Positions 36,971 to 46,665 are shown, counted from the first letter of the stretch. The stretch: DNA of 64,000 bases from DATFKA01 sp042095835 (GCA_042095835.1 JBELML010000021.1:1-64000), one strand, 5' to 3'. A program made the numbers and translations. The notes: generated from the sequence alone by a model not told the origin.

Positions 36971-37380
36971 TTTGGGGACGTGGAGACGTGGTGATGTGGA
37001 GACGTGGTGATGTGTTGATGTGGCGATGTGGAAGACATGGAGACATGATGATGTGGCGATGTGGAAGACATGGAGACATGATGATGTGGCGATGTGGCGA
37101 TGTGGAAGACATGGAGACATGATGATGTTGAGACATGGCGATGGGGAAGACATAGAGACATGATGATGTGGAGACATGGCGATGTGGAAGACATGGAGAC
37201 ATGATGATGTGGAGACATGGTGATGGGGGGACGTGGAGATGGGGTGATGTGGTGACATGGCGATGTGGAAGACATGGGGACTTGGGGACGTTGTGACTTG
37301 GAGACTTTAGGAAGACATGGAGACATGATGATGTGGTGATGTGGAGAGCGGAGATAGAGTGACCTGGAGAGCGGAGACAA
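36966..37380. repeat. Hierarchical minisatellite of GATGTGG / GACATGG words
   Basis: Built from 8-9 bp words (GACATGGA, CGATGTGG, TGATGATG) arranged in higher units. The marker GAAGACATGG (slightly varied in some copies) recurs at 37031, 37064, 37105, 37146, 37187, 37268 and 37311, giving spacings of 33, 41, 41, 41, 81 and 43. It has no spacers and no palindromic repeat, so it is not a CRISPR array. Reverse-strand His/Ser/Pro-rich ORFs here are artefacts. From 37381 to 37688 the sequence is more degenerate, including TTAGTGTCTTCGTGCCTTGG at 37421. Confidence 0.88.
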
Positions 37381-37688
37381 TGAGAATCCTAGAAACCAGT
37401 TCTTTACTAGAAAAAACACATTAGTGTCTTCGTGCCTTGGTGGCTAGTTGTTAGTAGGACGTGGCGATGAGGTGAGGCGAAGACATGGTGATATGTTGGT
37501 GTAGAGATGTACTAGCACAGAGATATAGTGGCGTAGTGATATTACAACATTTAATCCTTAAAAAACTGCATCATTCCCTGTGCTTGGTATAGTGTGTCAC
37601 TGGTATTCAAAGAATAGCTACTAGGTTTCGTCGAACTATTTGGAAGTATTCGCTATATTGAATTTGATTTGTTTTGATTATTCCAATT

Positions 37689-38765
37689 ATGATGAGTGTA
37701 GCAACTTCCAATTATAATCAGATGTCTTTTCGTGAGCGCCTACTTGATTTCGTCGGGAATCGGGGTGTTTATCATTTGCTATTCTGGGTAGGCGTCCTGA
37801 TTATACTATTAATTGGGATTGGTACGGAGCGTGGTTTCTTATACGCTTTGGCCGACGGTATCATCTATGTCGTCTTTTATGGGGTCTTGGTGTACTTCAA
37901 TCTTTTATACCTCATCCCCAACTATCTCACTAAGAATAAGTTCATGACCTATGCGGCCTTACTTATTCTGAGTGCTTTGATTTTGACGCCGCTGCAAATG
38001 CTGATTTTGTATTTCATCAACCACGGCTATGAAGATACCCAGCAAGCAATTATCAGGAATCAGTTTTCCTTTTTTGTCTTTGCCTTTTTGGTGAGTAGTA
38101 CCTCGACCGTCTTCAAGATCACAACCGATTGGGTACGCAACTTACGGGAGAAACAAGAACTACAAACTCAAACGATGCAGTCGGAGTTGCGTTTTCTCAA
38201 ATCACAAATCAATCCGCATTTTCTTTTCAATACGCTCAACAATCTGTATGCTTTGACTCTAAAAAAATCAGATAAGGCCCCTGAGATTGTTATCAAACTA
38301 TCCGAGATGATGCGTTATATGCTCTACGAGTGCAATGAGCGAAGAGTACTCCTGAGTAAAGAAGTGAACTATATCCGCAACTATATCGACCTTGAAAGTT
38401 TGAGGCAAGGTCAAAATGTATCGATCAACTTTGATGTTAAGGGAGATTTGAGTGAGCAGACTATCGCTCCACTGATCTTTATTCCTTTTCTCGAGAATGC
38501 CTTTAAACATGGCTTAAATAATCATATCACCGAAGGCTTTGTGAACATCCTTTTGGAGGTCAAGCATAACGATATCCATTTTAATATTGAGAATAGTAAA
38601 CCAGACCATATTCCTCTACAGCAGCCCAATAAGCCCAAAAGTGGAGGAATAGGATTGGTCAATATCCATCGCCGTTTAAACTTAATCTACCCAGAACAAT
38701 ATGATTTAAAAATTGATAACAACCCAAAAACCTACGCCGTAGATTTACACTTGGAATTAAATTAG
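37689..38765 (+). CDS. LytS-type sensor histidine kinase
   Basis: 358 aa from ATG 37689 (37692 possible; a TTG at 37674 is less likely). Four predicted membrane helices fill the first about 145 residues with short loops and no large sensor domain. A coiled linker (REKQELQTQTMQSEL) leads to the His_kinase signature LKSQINPHFLFNTLNNLY with the phospho-accepting His. The ATPase part has FIPFLENAFKHG (N box) and GGIGLVNIHRRL (G box). Encoded 110 bp before its LytTR regulator. The signal is unknown; such pairs often control envelope genes. Confidence 0.93.
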   Translation: MMSVATSNYNQMSFRERLLDFVGNRGVYHLLFWVGVLIILLIGIGTERGFLYALADGIIYVVFYGVLVYFNLLYLIPNYLTKNKFMTYAALLILSALILTPLQMLILYFINHGYEDTQQAIIRNQFSFFVFAFLVSSTSTVFKITTDWVRNLREKQELQTQTMQSELRFLKSQINPHFLFNTLNNLYALTLKKSDKAPEIVIKLSEMMRYMLYECNERRVLLSKEVNYIRNYIDLESLRQGQNVSINFDVKGDLSEQTIAPLIFIPFLENAFKHGLNNHITEGFVNILLEVKHNDIHFNIENSKPDHIPLQQPNKPKSGGIGLVNIHRRLNLIYPEQYDLKIDNNPKTYAVDLHLELN

Positions 38766-38833
38766 AGTTGAGAAGTTGAAAGGTTGAAAAGTTAAGAAGT
38801 ATGAAAGATTTCAACTTCTTGACTTCTCAACTC
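38765..38833. other. Long imperfect hairpin between kinase and regulator genes
   Basis: GAGTTGAGAAGT (38765-38776, beginning on the last base of the kinase stop codon) pairs exactly with ACTTCTCAACTC (38822-38833), and inner AAGTTGAAA-like words extend the stem imperfectly. The stem is made of iterated GTTGA/AAGTT words, so it may be an inverted minisatellite. It could reduce read-through or adjust the kinase to regulator ratio. Confidence 0.5.
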
Positions 38834-38875
38834 CTAGCCTTATCTACTAAAATAATAATAAACAAATTTTGAAAT

Positions 38876-39613
38876 ATGATTAATGTAATCATTGTTGATG
38901 ACGAGCCTTTGGCTCAGGACGTGTTAGAGACTTATATCGAGAAATTACCAGACTTGAATTTATTGCAAAAGTGTAGCAATGCGCTAGAAGCCAATGAAGC
39001 CTTAAAGAACCACAAGGTCGATCTTATGTTTTTAGATATCCAAATGCCACAACTAACGGGCATAGATTTTCTGAAGACCCTAGTAGACCCACCGATCGTT
39101 ATTTTCACCACTGCATATCCCAATTATGCCATCGAAGGATTTGAGCTGAATGCTTTAGACTATCTACTCAAGCCCATCTCCCTTGATCGATTCATGAAGG
39201 CGGTCAACAAAGCAAGCGAGCAAATACAGCTCCAAAGAAATGTCAATGCAGAAGGAGATTCAGAAGCTGAAGCAAGTGACAACAAGGAGTTTATCTTTGT
39301 CAAAGCAGATAAGAAACTCATCAAGGTGAATTACCGCGATATTATCTATATCGAAGGTTTGAAAGACTATGTTATCATTAGACAAGATGCCGATCGGGTC
39401 ATCACTCTACAAACGATGAAAAGCCTGGAAAGCAAACTTCCCTCAGAGCACTTTAAGCGTATTCACCGCTCCTTTATTGTCAACTTGGATCGTATCAACG
39501 CCATTGTCGGCAATATGGTAGAAGTCATGGAGAAAGGAAAAGCTAAACATCTTCCGATTGGTAAAAACTATCGAGATGAGTTATTGGAGATTATTAATAA
39601 GAATAGATTGTAG
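38876..39613 (+). CDS. LytTR family response regulator
   Basis: 245 aa. Receiver domain 1-120 with acidic pair VDDE (8-10), phospho-acceptor Asp54 in LMFLDIQMP, Thr in IFTTAYPNYA and Lys in DYLLKPIS. A short charged linker (about 122-140) leads to a LytTR DNA-binding domain (about 143-240): FIFVKADKKLIKV, IIYIEGLKDYVII, HRSFIVNLDRINAI, LPIGKNYRDELL. Partner of the upstream LytS-type kinase. Target genes not identifiable here. Confidence 0.95.
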   Translation: MINVIIVDDEPLAQDVLETYIEKLPDLNLLQKCSNALEANEALKNHKVDLMFLDIQMPQLTGIDFLKTLVDPPIVIFTTAYPNYAIEGFELNALDYLLKPISLDRFMKAVNKASEQIQLQRNVNAEGDSEAEASDNKEFIFVKADKKLIKVNYRDIIYIEGLKDYVIIRQDADRVITLQTMKSLESKLPSEHFKRIHRSFIVNLDRINAIVGNMVEVMEKGKAKHLPIGKNYRDELLEIINKNRL

Positions 39614-39641
39614 ACGCTTCCTGTCAGCTAGAAAGTACAAA

Positions 39642-40180
39642 GCCGCATCTTTGTAGATGCGGCCTTGGCACAATAATTATAATCCCATGAACATATCCAA
39701 ATGAAAGGGTAAGCTTCTACCTCAAATCACACGCCTCATATCCTATCTCACTCACCGATATATCTTTGATCAGGTTTTAAAAACCTGGCATTTGGGATGC
39801 ATAAAATACATCCCAATACCAGTATTATAATCCCATGAACATATTTCTAAATTGATCTTTATCAATCCCACGTGGTCGGCATTTTTAATACCTTCCTCCT
39901 TATCACATTACAAATATGCACCAATGTAGATGAGTATTCAAAGACACTTTGAGCGCTTTGTGAATTTTTAATCAAAATTAAAATTTACAAATGCCTTAAA
40001 ATCAATTTTTTATATAAAAAAATGTGAGAAAAATAAATAAAAAACTGAAACTTGGAAAGCATTTTCCTCTAAGGTCGGCGTAGAGAATCTTCCTAGATTG
40101 TGAAATTAAGTAGAGGGGAATCAAAAAAAGCCGCCCGTATGGGCGACTTCTACTAGCAATGATTATAATTCCACGAATAT
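39642..40180. repeat. Three hairpin-plus-conserved-box modules
   Basis: Each module is a stem-loop of different sequence followed 8-15 bases later by the box TTATAATCCCATGAACATAT. Module 1: GCCGCATCT/AGATGCGGC (39642-39663), box 39677-39696. Module 2: TTGGGATG/CATCCCAA (39792-39816), box 39825-39844. Module 3: GCCGCCC/GGGCGAC (40130-40147), divergent box 40163-40180. The first hairpin may end the kinase/regulator operon. Apart from these modules no gene is seen between 39614 and 40300. Confidence 0.6.
40123..40147 (-). terminator. Rho-independent terminator for the 858-aa surface protein gene
   Basis: On the minus strand GTCGCCC-ATAC-GGGCGGC is followed by seven T residues. It lies about 150 bp downstream of the stop codon at 40301. 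It also forms the hairpin of module 3 in the repeat set. Confidence 0.65.
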
Positions 40181-40300
40181 AAAATAAAGCAATGAATATA
40201 ATTCTTGAACGACGATAGTCGTATATGTTTTTTTCTTATTAACGTTTTTTCGATTTACAATATTACATATATCTACCGAAATCACCTAACAATAAGTCTA

Positions 40301-42877
40301 CTATTTTCCTAAGGCTTTGGTAATCTGCACCTTACGGCTAATTAATTGATTGTCAGAAAATATCTTGGCTAGATATAAACCATCACTGACATTCGGGATA
40401 GCTAAAGTTGCTGCACGATTGCCAATACGACCAGAGTCTATCAACAGGCGGCCGTTCAAGTCAAATAATTGTACCCTATCGATTTGGCGACCACCATTTA
40501 GATATAGATTCAACCTATCCTGAACGGGATTGGGATACAGTAAAAGATCTCCTGGATCCAATGGATCTAATTCTGATTCATCATCATCTTCCTCTTCAGG
40601 CTGAGTTTCTGCCTCTAAATCAATAGTAATCGTAAATGGGGCGACTTTCACACCGTAGGCATCTCCTGAGCCATTGGTAGCAGTGGTTCCTAGTAAGTCT
40701 GATATTTCAATTTCAATCTTTCCATCAGCATCTTTAATAATTAGAACGTCTTCTACTACCCCGCGCATTGTTCCAACCTTACCAAACCCACTCACAGCAA
40801 TTTGGTTGGTGCGCGTAAAGGCAGCCGATAACCTTCCTTGGCCATCGTTATTCGCCATATCAAGCGTAGGCGAATTGTAAGTCATCCAACTGCTAGCCGC
40901 AAAATCAATCTCCATAGATTCTGGCTTAAAGAATCTAGTGTTGTAAGGAAGATTGAATAAAAATCCATATAAATCAATTGCTGGAGCATCTTCGGAGCCT
41001 ATATAAATATCCAGCTCGAACATATCACCAGGACGAAGCGTAGAATTTCCTTTTAGATAAATTTGGTAATCATAAGTTGGAATCTTGGCATTCGTCATGG
41101 AATGGGTTCTGCCAAAGAAAGCGTTAATCGCTGCAGTATCAGCAGAGGTGACTAAACCATCACCATCTGTATCAATATGTTTAACTGAAGACACCTCAGA
41201 GGTCACTTCTTCTCCAAACCAATCGGTAAAACCTAAATCTTCACGTGGTGCACTACTTTGTCCCATTTGCTGACCAATGGGTAAAAGGTCTTCCAGGTTG
41301 ACGATACCATCAAAGTTGGTATCTCCAGACCAGATGCAATCTCCAAAACAAAGAGGTGTTTCTCCATTGCCAATATCCAAGATATCGACTTGAATCTTGA
41401 CATCTTTCTCATAGGCACAATCTGATCCACCCAATGAAAAGAAATCTAAACTACCTGTATTAGCTTGACCTTTTAAGCAATAGGTCACTTCAAATTCATC
41501 TGTGGCACTTTCTAAATCCTGAGAAGGCCAGTATATCATCAAGTTCTCCCCTGTGATCTGACGACCATAAATGAGGGTATCTACTTTTCCAGCTAAAAAC
41601 TGTAGTTTACCTAAGCGCGGTTGCTGTTTTATTTTGAGTTCAAAATTCTGAATGGGCACATAATAGCCAATCACCAAAGGGGTCATCTTCGGGGTTGACA
41701 TTTCATATTTGGCAGCAGCCGGTTCGTATTTACTTACAAAAACGGACACCTTAGCCGTTTCCACCGCTCCTTGGCAATTAGCATCTTTGGCGGCGTATTC
41801 AAACTCATCGATACCCACAAAATCAGCTGGTGCCCGATAAGTCAGGATACCCGAATTTTCTTGATCAATTGTAATCGACCCGTATTTAGGCTGCCCTAGG
41901 CTTTCTAAACAAGGAAAACCATTCAAATCATCGTTGGAGAAAATGTCAATTTCAATACTCTGTCCCGGTGTAACGTAGGCTTTATCATTAACCAAGAATT
42001 GATTCTTGAGGTAGTTCATCACATTCACCTCCACCGTTTGAGCAAAAGCCCCATAAGAAAAGGATATATAATCTTTACCTACAAAATCATTGTCTGGCGT
42101 ATAAAGCGGAAGGTCCTCGTTAAACTGCTCAAAAACTCCATTTTCAGGTGTTTCATCCAGATTATAATCCGAAGGCGTAAGGATTGGAATAGGCTCATTG
42201 ATACTCGTAAAAATGCGCAAAGTATCAGACTCTCCAGGGAGTACATCATTTACGACAATATTCACGGTGGCCATATCACAGGTTCCATAATCATTACAAG
42301 CATTATAGTTGAAACTTGCAATACCTTGGAAACCAGGAGTGGGCTGAAAAAATAGCTTACCCTCTGCATCAATAAGGACCTCTCCATTGTTGACCATCGG
42401 AATATTGGCTATCTCTAAATCTCCAGATTCACTCTGATCATTTTTCAGTACATCTATTTCGATTGGTCCGCTATTGAGCATAGCAAAAGCGATGTCTTGC
42501 TTGGCATCAACAGTTGGTTCTCTCACTTCTACAAGTACGACCATAGTATCTAAACAGGAAAATATAGTCGGACAAGCAATACGTGTAAAGGTAAAAATAT
42601 CTAATCCCAGAAAATCTGGATTAGGCTGATAAGTAAATTCGTAAGTAAGGTGTGCATCAATCACTACATCAGGTCCCACTAGCTCACCATTAGATGGTGC
42701 TTGTAGTAGATTGATACCAATCGTTGATTCATTAAAATGAGAAAAAGAAAAGTTTATAGGTTCGCCAGGGTTGGCGTACACAACGGTGTCCACTTGTTGA
42801 CCTGCCAGTGGGAAATACAGGTACAAAAGAAAAAGCAGCAAAAATTGCTTTTTGTGTAAAAATATATTCATGGTCAC
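40301..42877 (-). CDS. T9SS surface protein with cadherin/Ig-like, dockerin and cohesin-like modules
   Basis: 858 aa with a signal peptide (about 1-27). Residues about 30-480 hold several Ig/cadherin-like sheets with FQPTPGFQGIASFNYNA, FVGKDYISFSY and YRAPADFVGIDEFEYAA motifs. Residues about 510-590 are a clear type I dockerin with two calcium loops (GDTNFDGIVNLEDLLPIGQQ and DTDGDGLVTSADTAAINAFF). About 610-765 is a cohesin-like sandwich (FELDIYIGSEDAPAIDLYGF). The last about 75 residues are a type A sorting domain (LYPNPVQDRLNLYLNGG, VSDGLYLAKIFSDNQ). Predicted to be exported and surface-anchored. Stand-alone gene with its own terminator. Confidence 0.87.
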   Translation of the reverse strand: MTMNIFLHKKQFLLLFLLYLYFPLAGQQVDTVVYANPGEPINFSFSHFNESTIGINLLQAPSNGELVGPDVVIDAHLTYEFTYQPNPDFLGLDIFTFTRIACPTIFSCLDTMVVLVEVREPTVDAKQDIAFAMLNSGPIEIDVLKNDQSESGDLEIANIPMVNNGEVLIDAEGKLFFQPTPGFQGIASFNYNACNDYGTCDMATVNIVVNDVLPGESDTLRIFTSINEPIPILTPSDYNLDETPENGVFEQFNEDLPLYTPDNDFVGKDYISFSYGAFAQTVEVNVMNYLKNQFLVNDKAYVTPGQSIEIDIFSNDDLNGFPCLESLGQPKYGSITIDQENSGILTYRAPADFVGIDEFEYAAKDANCQGAVETAKVSVFVSKYEPAAAKYEMSTPKMTPLVIGYYVPIQNFELKIKQQPRLGKLQFLAGKVDTLIYGRQITGENLMIYWPSQDLESATDEFEVTYCLKGQANTGSLDFFSLGGSDCAYEKDVKIQVDILDIGNGETPLCFGDCIWSGDTNFDGIVNLEDLLPIGQQMGQSSAPREDLGFTDWFGEEVTSEVSSVKHIDTDGDGLVTSADTAAINAFFGRTHSMTNAKIPTYDYQIYLKGNSTLRPGDMFELDIYIGSEDAPAIDLYGFLFNLPYNTRFFKPESMEIDFAASSWMTYNSPTLDMANNDGQGRLSAAFTRTNQIAVSGFGKVGTMRGVVEDVLIIKDADGKIEIEISDLLGTTATNGSGDAYGVKVAPFTITIDLEAETQPEEEDDDESELDPLDPGDLLLYPNPVQDRLNLYLNGGRQIDRVQLFDLNGRLLIDSGRIGNRAATLAIPNVSDGLYLAKIFSDNQLISRKVQITKALGK

Positions 42878-43016
42878 TCTGGATTTTTCATTGCTTTTAA
42901 CTAGGTCTTTCTACGGCCATTAACATAAAAATAAGAAAGCCTATTTCCCTTTCACTTGGGATCACTGGCTAAATTAAATATATTCCCTAAATTTACAAAA
43001 AATGCCGTAGTTAAAT

Positions 43017-44441
43017 ATGAATGACACCAAGGTTTATTTGGTATTACAAAGCTTAACGAACCGAGAACGTGGCAAATTTTTGAAATATATCCAATCTCCT
43101 TACTTCAATAAGAATCAACCCTTGGTTGATCTCTTCAACATTATCCAGAAAAATCTCCAATCAAAAAAAGAGAAAGAAATCGATAAAGCTAAGGTCTGGG
43201 TACAAATACAACCTAATCAATCTTATGACGATGTTCGTTTCAGAAAGTATCTCTCTGACCTGCAAAAACATGTAGAAAATTTTTTGGCCTTACAGGTCTA
43301 TGAGAACAACCACTTTTATCAAAACAATTTTTTGCTTCAAGCAATTGTGGATAGAAAGCTAGAAAAACTATATTCTTCAGCAAAGAAAGCAACCAAAGAG
43401 CAAAAAGAAAAAAGCATAATTAGAAACGCTGATTATCATCTATTCAATTATCAGGCTCTAAAGTTATTACACGATATTGAAACGGATGGTGAACAGAAGA
43501 AAAAAATTTCGACTGAATTTTCAGAGTTATCTAATAATCTTGACGACTATTATTTTTCTGAAAAATTAAGGCTAAGTTATGATGCTGAGGTTTGGAATAG
43601 ACTTGATGGGCAGTTAGACGCTAAAATTGAACATGTAGATGTAATCATGCAATTAATAAATCATAACAATAACAAATCTCCAGCAGTTAGTGTGTATCAT
43701 AGTATGTACCTTCTAAATAAATATCCAGAACAAAATGAATACTACTTCCTTTTTAAGGAACAACTCGAAAAAAATATCAAATATTTTGTTTCTCATGAAG
43801 CCATCCCAATTTATACAGCCGGTATTAATCACTGCATTAGAAAAATAAATACTGGTGATCCATCTTTTCTTGAAGAGTTATTCTTATTATATAATGGCTA
43901 TGTCCAATCCGTTATTGATGACACTGGTCAACTTTCCCAATGGACATTTAACAACGTAATTGGAGTAGGAATTAGGCTAGAAAAATTTGAATGGGTAAAA
44001 AAGTTCATTGAAGAATACGGAGATTATATTAATCCAAAGCATAAAGATAACGCAGTAATCTATAATACTGCCTTTTATCTATTTGCTCAAAAAAGATATG
44101 AGGAGGTTCTGAAAGTATTAAGGAATATCGAGTACGACGATATTTATTACAGTCTTAATAGTAAAACAATTTTACTCATGACTTATTATGAACTTCAAGA
44201 CTTTGATCCATTGTCATTTTTTCTTGATAGCTTCAGAGCTTTCCTAAATAGAAACAAACTTATTCCAGATTCTAAAAAAATGTTGTTTAAGACCCTGATC
44301 AGTCTTACCAAGAAATTAATTAATATCAATCCTAATGATCAAAAAGCTATTATAAAACTAAAGGGTACTTTATCTAAGGAAAAGAAATTATCAACTACAA
44401 CCCGTAAATGGCTCCTAGAAAAAATTGCCGAACTAGAGTAG
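43017..44441 (+). CDS. Helical (TPR-like) cytoplasmic protein of unknown function
   Basis: 474 aa with no signal peptide or membrane segment. Rich in Lys, Asn, Tyr and amphipathic helices throughout, consistent with an alpha-alpha repeat solenoid. The N-terminus LTNRERGKFLKYIQSPYFNK is distinctive and resembles a motif I associate with hypothetical proteins of Saprospiria, but no functional family is recognised. It is more AT-rich than its neighbours. Its stop overlaps the convergent gene's stop by 9 bp. Confidence 0.8.
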   Translation: MNDTKVYLVLQSLTNRERGKFLKYIQSPYFNKNQPLVDLFNIIQKNLQSKKEKEIDKAKVWVQIQPNQSYDDVRFRKYLSDLQKHVENFLALQVYENNHFYQNNFLLQAIVDRKLEKLYSSAKKATKEQKEKSIIRNADYHLFNYQALKLLHDIETDGEQKKKISTEFSELSNNLDDYYFSEKLRLSYDAEVWNRLDGQLDAKIEHVDVIMQLINHNNNKSPAVSVYHSMYLLNKYPEQNEYYFLFKEQLEKNIKYFVSHEAIPIYTAGINHCIRKINTGDPSFLEELFLLYNGYVQSVIDDTGQLSQWTFNNVIGVGIRLEKFEWVKKFIEEYGDYINPKHKDNAVIYNTAFYLFAQKRYEEVLKVLRNIEYDDIYYSLNSKTILLMTYYELQDFDPLSFFLDSFRAFLNRNKLIPDSKKMLFKTLISLTKKLININPNDQKAIIKLKGTLSKEKKLSTTTRKWLLEKIAELE

Positions 44442-45515
44442 CTCCACTTCCATCCAAACAGGCTGGTGATCTGAGAACTGAAAATCTAGATTAATCCCTT
44501 TCACTTTTCTCACCTTCACATTAGGAGATACTAGAAAGAAATCGATCAAAGTTACAAAGGTACTGCCCTTTTGGAAGGGTTCGCTGACTTTACGATTCGT
44601 TGGTATGGTAGCGTCATAAATCCACTGCCAATTATTCGGCATTATTTCGGCTTCGATATTTTGCTGGACATAGTCGCCTCCCTGTCCAGGCATAAAGGTA
44701 TCAAACTTGAAAAAAGGAGGACATTGGTTCCAATCACCACCAACGATGACGTAGTTGCCTTTTTCATATTCAGCCTGGAAGATATCTTTTAGAAAATTCA
44801 TCTGCTGCGCTTTCAGGCTTCCATCGTCGTAGGCAGAATTGTGGATATTGATCACTACTAGCTCTTTTCCATTGGCATGAGGAAAACGGTACAAGGCCGC
44901 GCAACGATCCAGACTAAATACACGCATCGGCCAACTAAAATCTCCAGGTAGTTGATAGCGCTTTTCCTCCTTGGCCTGATAGCTTGCGAAGGTGCCCAAA
45001 CCACTTTCTACTTTACCATACACTTTCCAAGGCTGTAAGACAGGTACAGGTACGCGTGCTACCTTGTAATTCACGGCGAAAGAGGCCATTTGGCCGGGCA
45101 GTAAAGCCTGGATGGCTTCCATCTGATTCAATCCATAACTTCGCTTGGAGTTTTTATCTACTTCTTGAAAAAGCCAGAAATCCGTTTTGGTAGAACGGAT
45201 AGTTTGCTCGATGCCTTTCCAATTTTTCTGCGATATCTCCCTAGGTGGTCTCACCATCATACCATTACTCAACAAGGAACCTTTTTCATAGAAAAAATCT
45301 GACTCCTCCCCTAGCCCAGCATAACCGAGATTCCATATCCCAAAACTCAATACGGAGTCTTGGATTAGGGGCTGCGTCCCTGGAGAAAACATCTCCGTAG
45401 CAGACGCTAGATCGGGTTGAAAATCATTCATCGATCCATGAAGGATAGCTCCTATTACGTAGATGAGAAACAGAAGTGGTAGAAGAAGGAGGTAAAGTAG
45501 CATTCGTTTTTTCAT
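44433..45515 (-). CDS. Endonuclease/exonuclease/phosphatase family protein, membrane-anchored or secreted
   Basis: 360 aa. One N-terminal hydrophobic helix (about 5-25) serves as signal or anchor. SFGIWNLGYAGLG, WLFQEVDKNSKRS, VVINIHNSAYDD, VIVGGDWNQCPP, and the ending DFQFSDHQPVWMEVEL give the usual EEP motifs: Asn, catalytic Glu, His, the GDWN pair and the SDH terminus. Likely a metal-dependent phosphodiesterase acting in the periplasm. Substrate is unknown. Confidence 0.85.
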   Translation of the reverse strand: MKKRMLLYLLLLPLLFLIYVIGAILHGSMNDFQPDLASATEMFSPGTQPLIQDSVLSFGIWNLGYAGLGEESDFFYEKGSLLSNGMMVRPPREISQKNWKGIEQTIRSTKTDFWLFQEVDKNSKRSYGLNQMEAIQALLPGQMASFAVNYKVARVPVPVLQPWKVYGKVESGLGTFASYQAKEEKRYQLPGDFSWPMRVFSLDRCAALYRFPHANGKELVVINIHNSAYDDGSLKAQQMNFLKDIFQAEYEKGNYVIVGGDWNQCPPFFKFDTFMPGQGGDYVQQNIEAEIMPNNWQWIYDATIPTNRKVSEPFQKGSTFVTLIDFFLVSPNVKVRKVKGINLDFQFSDHQPVWMEVELL

Positions 45516-45917
45516 AGCTTTATTTGCAATGGTGCCTGCCTACGCTAAAGCTTCGGCCGACAAGTAATGTTTGGAATATTACAATATTTAATCATTAAAA
45601 AATTATTTACCTACCGAAAGCTAGGGCAAACTCACTAAAAACCACACTGCAATTTTTTATAATTTCTACTGAACCTTCAATTCAAAACCGCTCTAGCATC
45701 TTTCCCGAATTTACTTCGGGATCATTCGATACAAAAACGAAGCAAAAAAATCTTGCCTAGCCAAACTCGCTCCGCTCAAACAATGCCTAGGCGGCCTCCC
45801 GCACTTCACTTATGATCTTTTTCACGCTTTATTTCCAGTAAAATCATTTCTTTTTAAGTTTTATTTTAATGCGTATACCCAAACCGAAAGCCTGAGCGTA
45901 GGTAGTCATCTTTTCTT
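45516..45917. other. Intergenic region with two inverted copies of a dispersed element
   Basis: 402 bp without a credible gene. A CCGAAGCTTTAGCGTAGGC-type element lies on the minus strand at 45533-45558, and a related plus-strand copy CCGAAAGCCTGAGCGTAGG lies at 45884-45902, just downstream of the dapB stop. TCCCGAATTTACTTCGGGA (about 45704-45722) is a separate small hairpin. Confidence 0.55.
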
Positions 45918-46634
45918 TCAAAACCCAAGCATATCTTTCATACCAAAGACCCCTTTTTTACCGACCAACCACAGAGCTGCTGCCAGCGCTCCACGTGCAA
46001 AACCCGCTCTCGTATGCGCCTCGTGACTGAGGGTGATCGTATCTATGACCGAGCTGTATTGAATCACGTGTGTACCTGGCGCTGGATCTATGCGCTTGGA
46101 GATAATCGATAATTCATTGGTGCCCGAATTTTCATCATTCACCCAATCATCCTTGCGCTCTACTTGCTCGATGATTCCTTCGGCCAGTGTGATGGCTGTG
46201 CCGCTTGGTGCATCTAATTTGGCGGTGTGATGAATCTCCTCCATAGAAACTTCGTATTGAGCTTGGTCATTCATTAATTTTGCCAATTGGCGGTTGATCG
46301 CAAAGAGAATATTTACTCCAATGCTATAATTTGAAGCATAGAAAAATGCTCCTCCTTCCGCCTTACATACCTGTACGACCTCCTCGTATTGATCCAACCA
46401 TGCGGTAGTACCTGAGATCACAGGAACCCCTGCTTTGATACAAGCAACAATATTAGAATAGGCACTTTCTGGCCTGGTAAATTCTATGGCAACATCCGCT
46501 CGCTGCAAATGCTCCCTAGTGAGCTCATCGTAGTTATCTTGGTCAATCTTCAGTACAATTTCATGTCCGTCGGCTTCAGCCAGTACTTCGATGGTTTTAC
46601 CCATTTTGCCGTATCCAATTAGGGCTATTTTCAT
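45918..46634 (-). CDS. dapB: 4-hydroxy-tetrahydrodipicolinate reductase
   Basis: 238 aa from ATG 46634, where the protein begins with the Rossmann motif MKIALIGYGKMGKTIE; an ATG at 46679 would add a His-rich leader made of intergenic repeat words and overlap mutS. EFTRPESAYSNI, SGTTAWLD, FYASNYSIGVNILFAINRQL, EIHHTAKLDAPSGTAITLAE (catalytic His pair and Lys) and the C-terminal AHTRAGFARGALAAALW are diagnostic. It reduces the dihydrodipicolinate precursor in the lysine/diaminopimelate pathway. It follows mutS by 31 bp and may be co-transcribed. Confidence 0.95.
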   Translation of the reverse strand: MKIALIGYGKMGKTIEVLAEADGHEIVLKIDQDNYDELTREHLQRADVAIEFTRPESAYSNIVACIKAGVPVISGTTAWLDQYEEVVQVCKAEGGAFFYASNYSIGVNILFAINRQLAKLMNDQAQYEVSMEEIHHTAKLDAPSGTAITLAEGIIEQVERKDDWVNDENSGTNELSIISKRIDPAPGTHVIQYSSVIDTITLSHEAHTRAGFARGALAAALWLVGKKGVFGMKDMLGF

Positions 46635-46665
46635 GTGGTGATGTTTTGATGTGGTGATGTTGGAA

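Noticed and set aside
36966..37380. Possible CRISPR array
   Set aside because: Repeats are contiguous, degenerate and built from 8-9 bp words, with no unique spacers and no cas genes in the window.
36765..37419. Three overlapping minus-strand ORFs rich in His, Ser, Pro and Met
   Set aside because: They are translations of the GATGTGG/GACATGG minisatellite in different frames; no start context, no domain, and they overlap the end of bshC.
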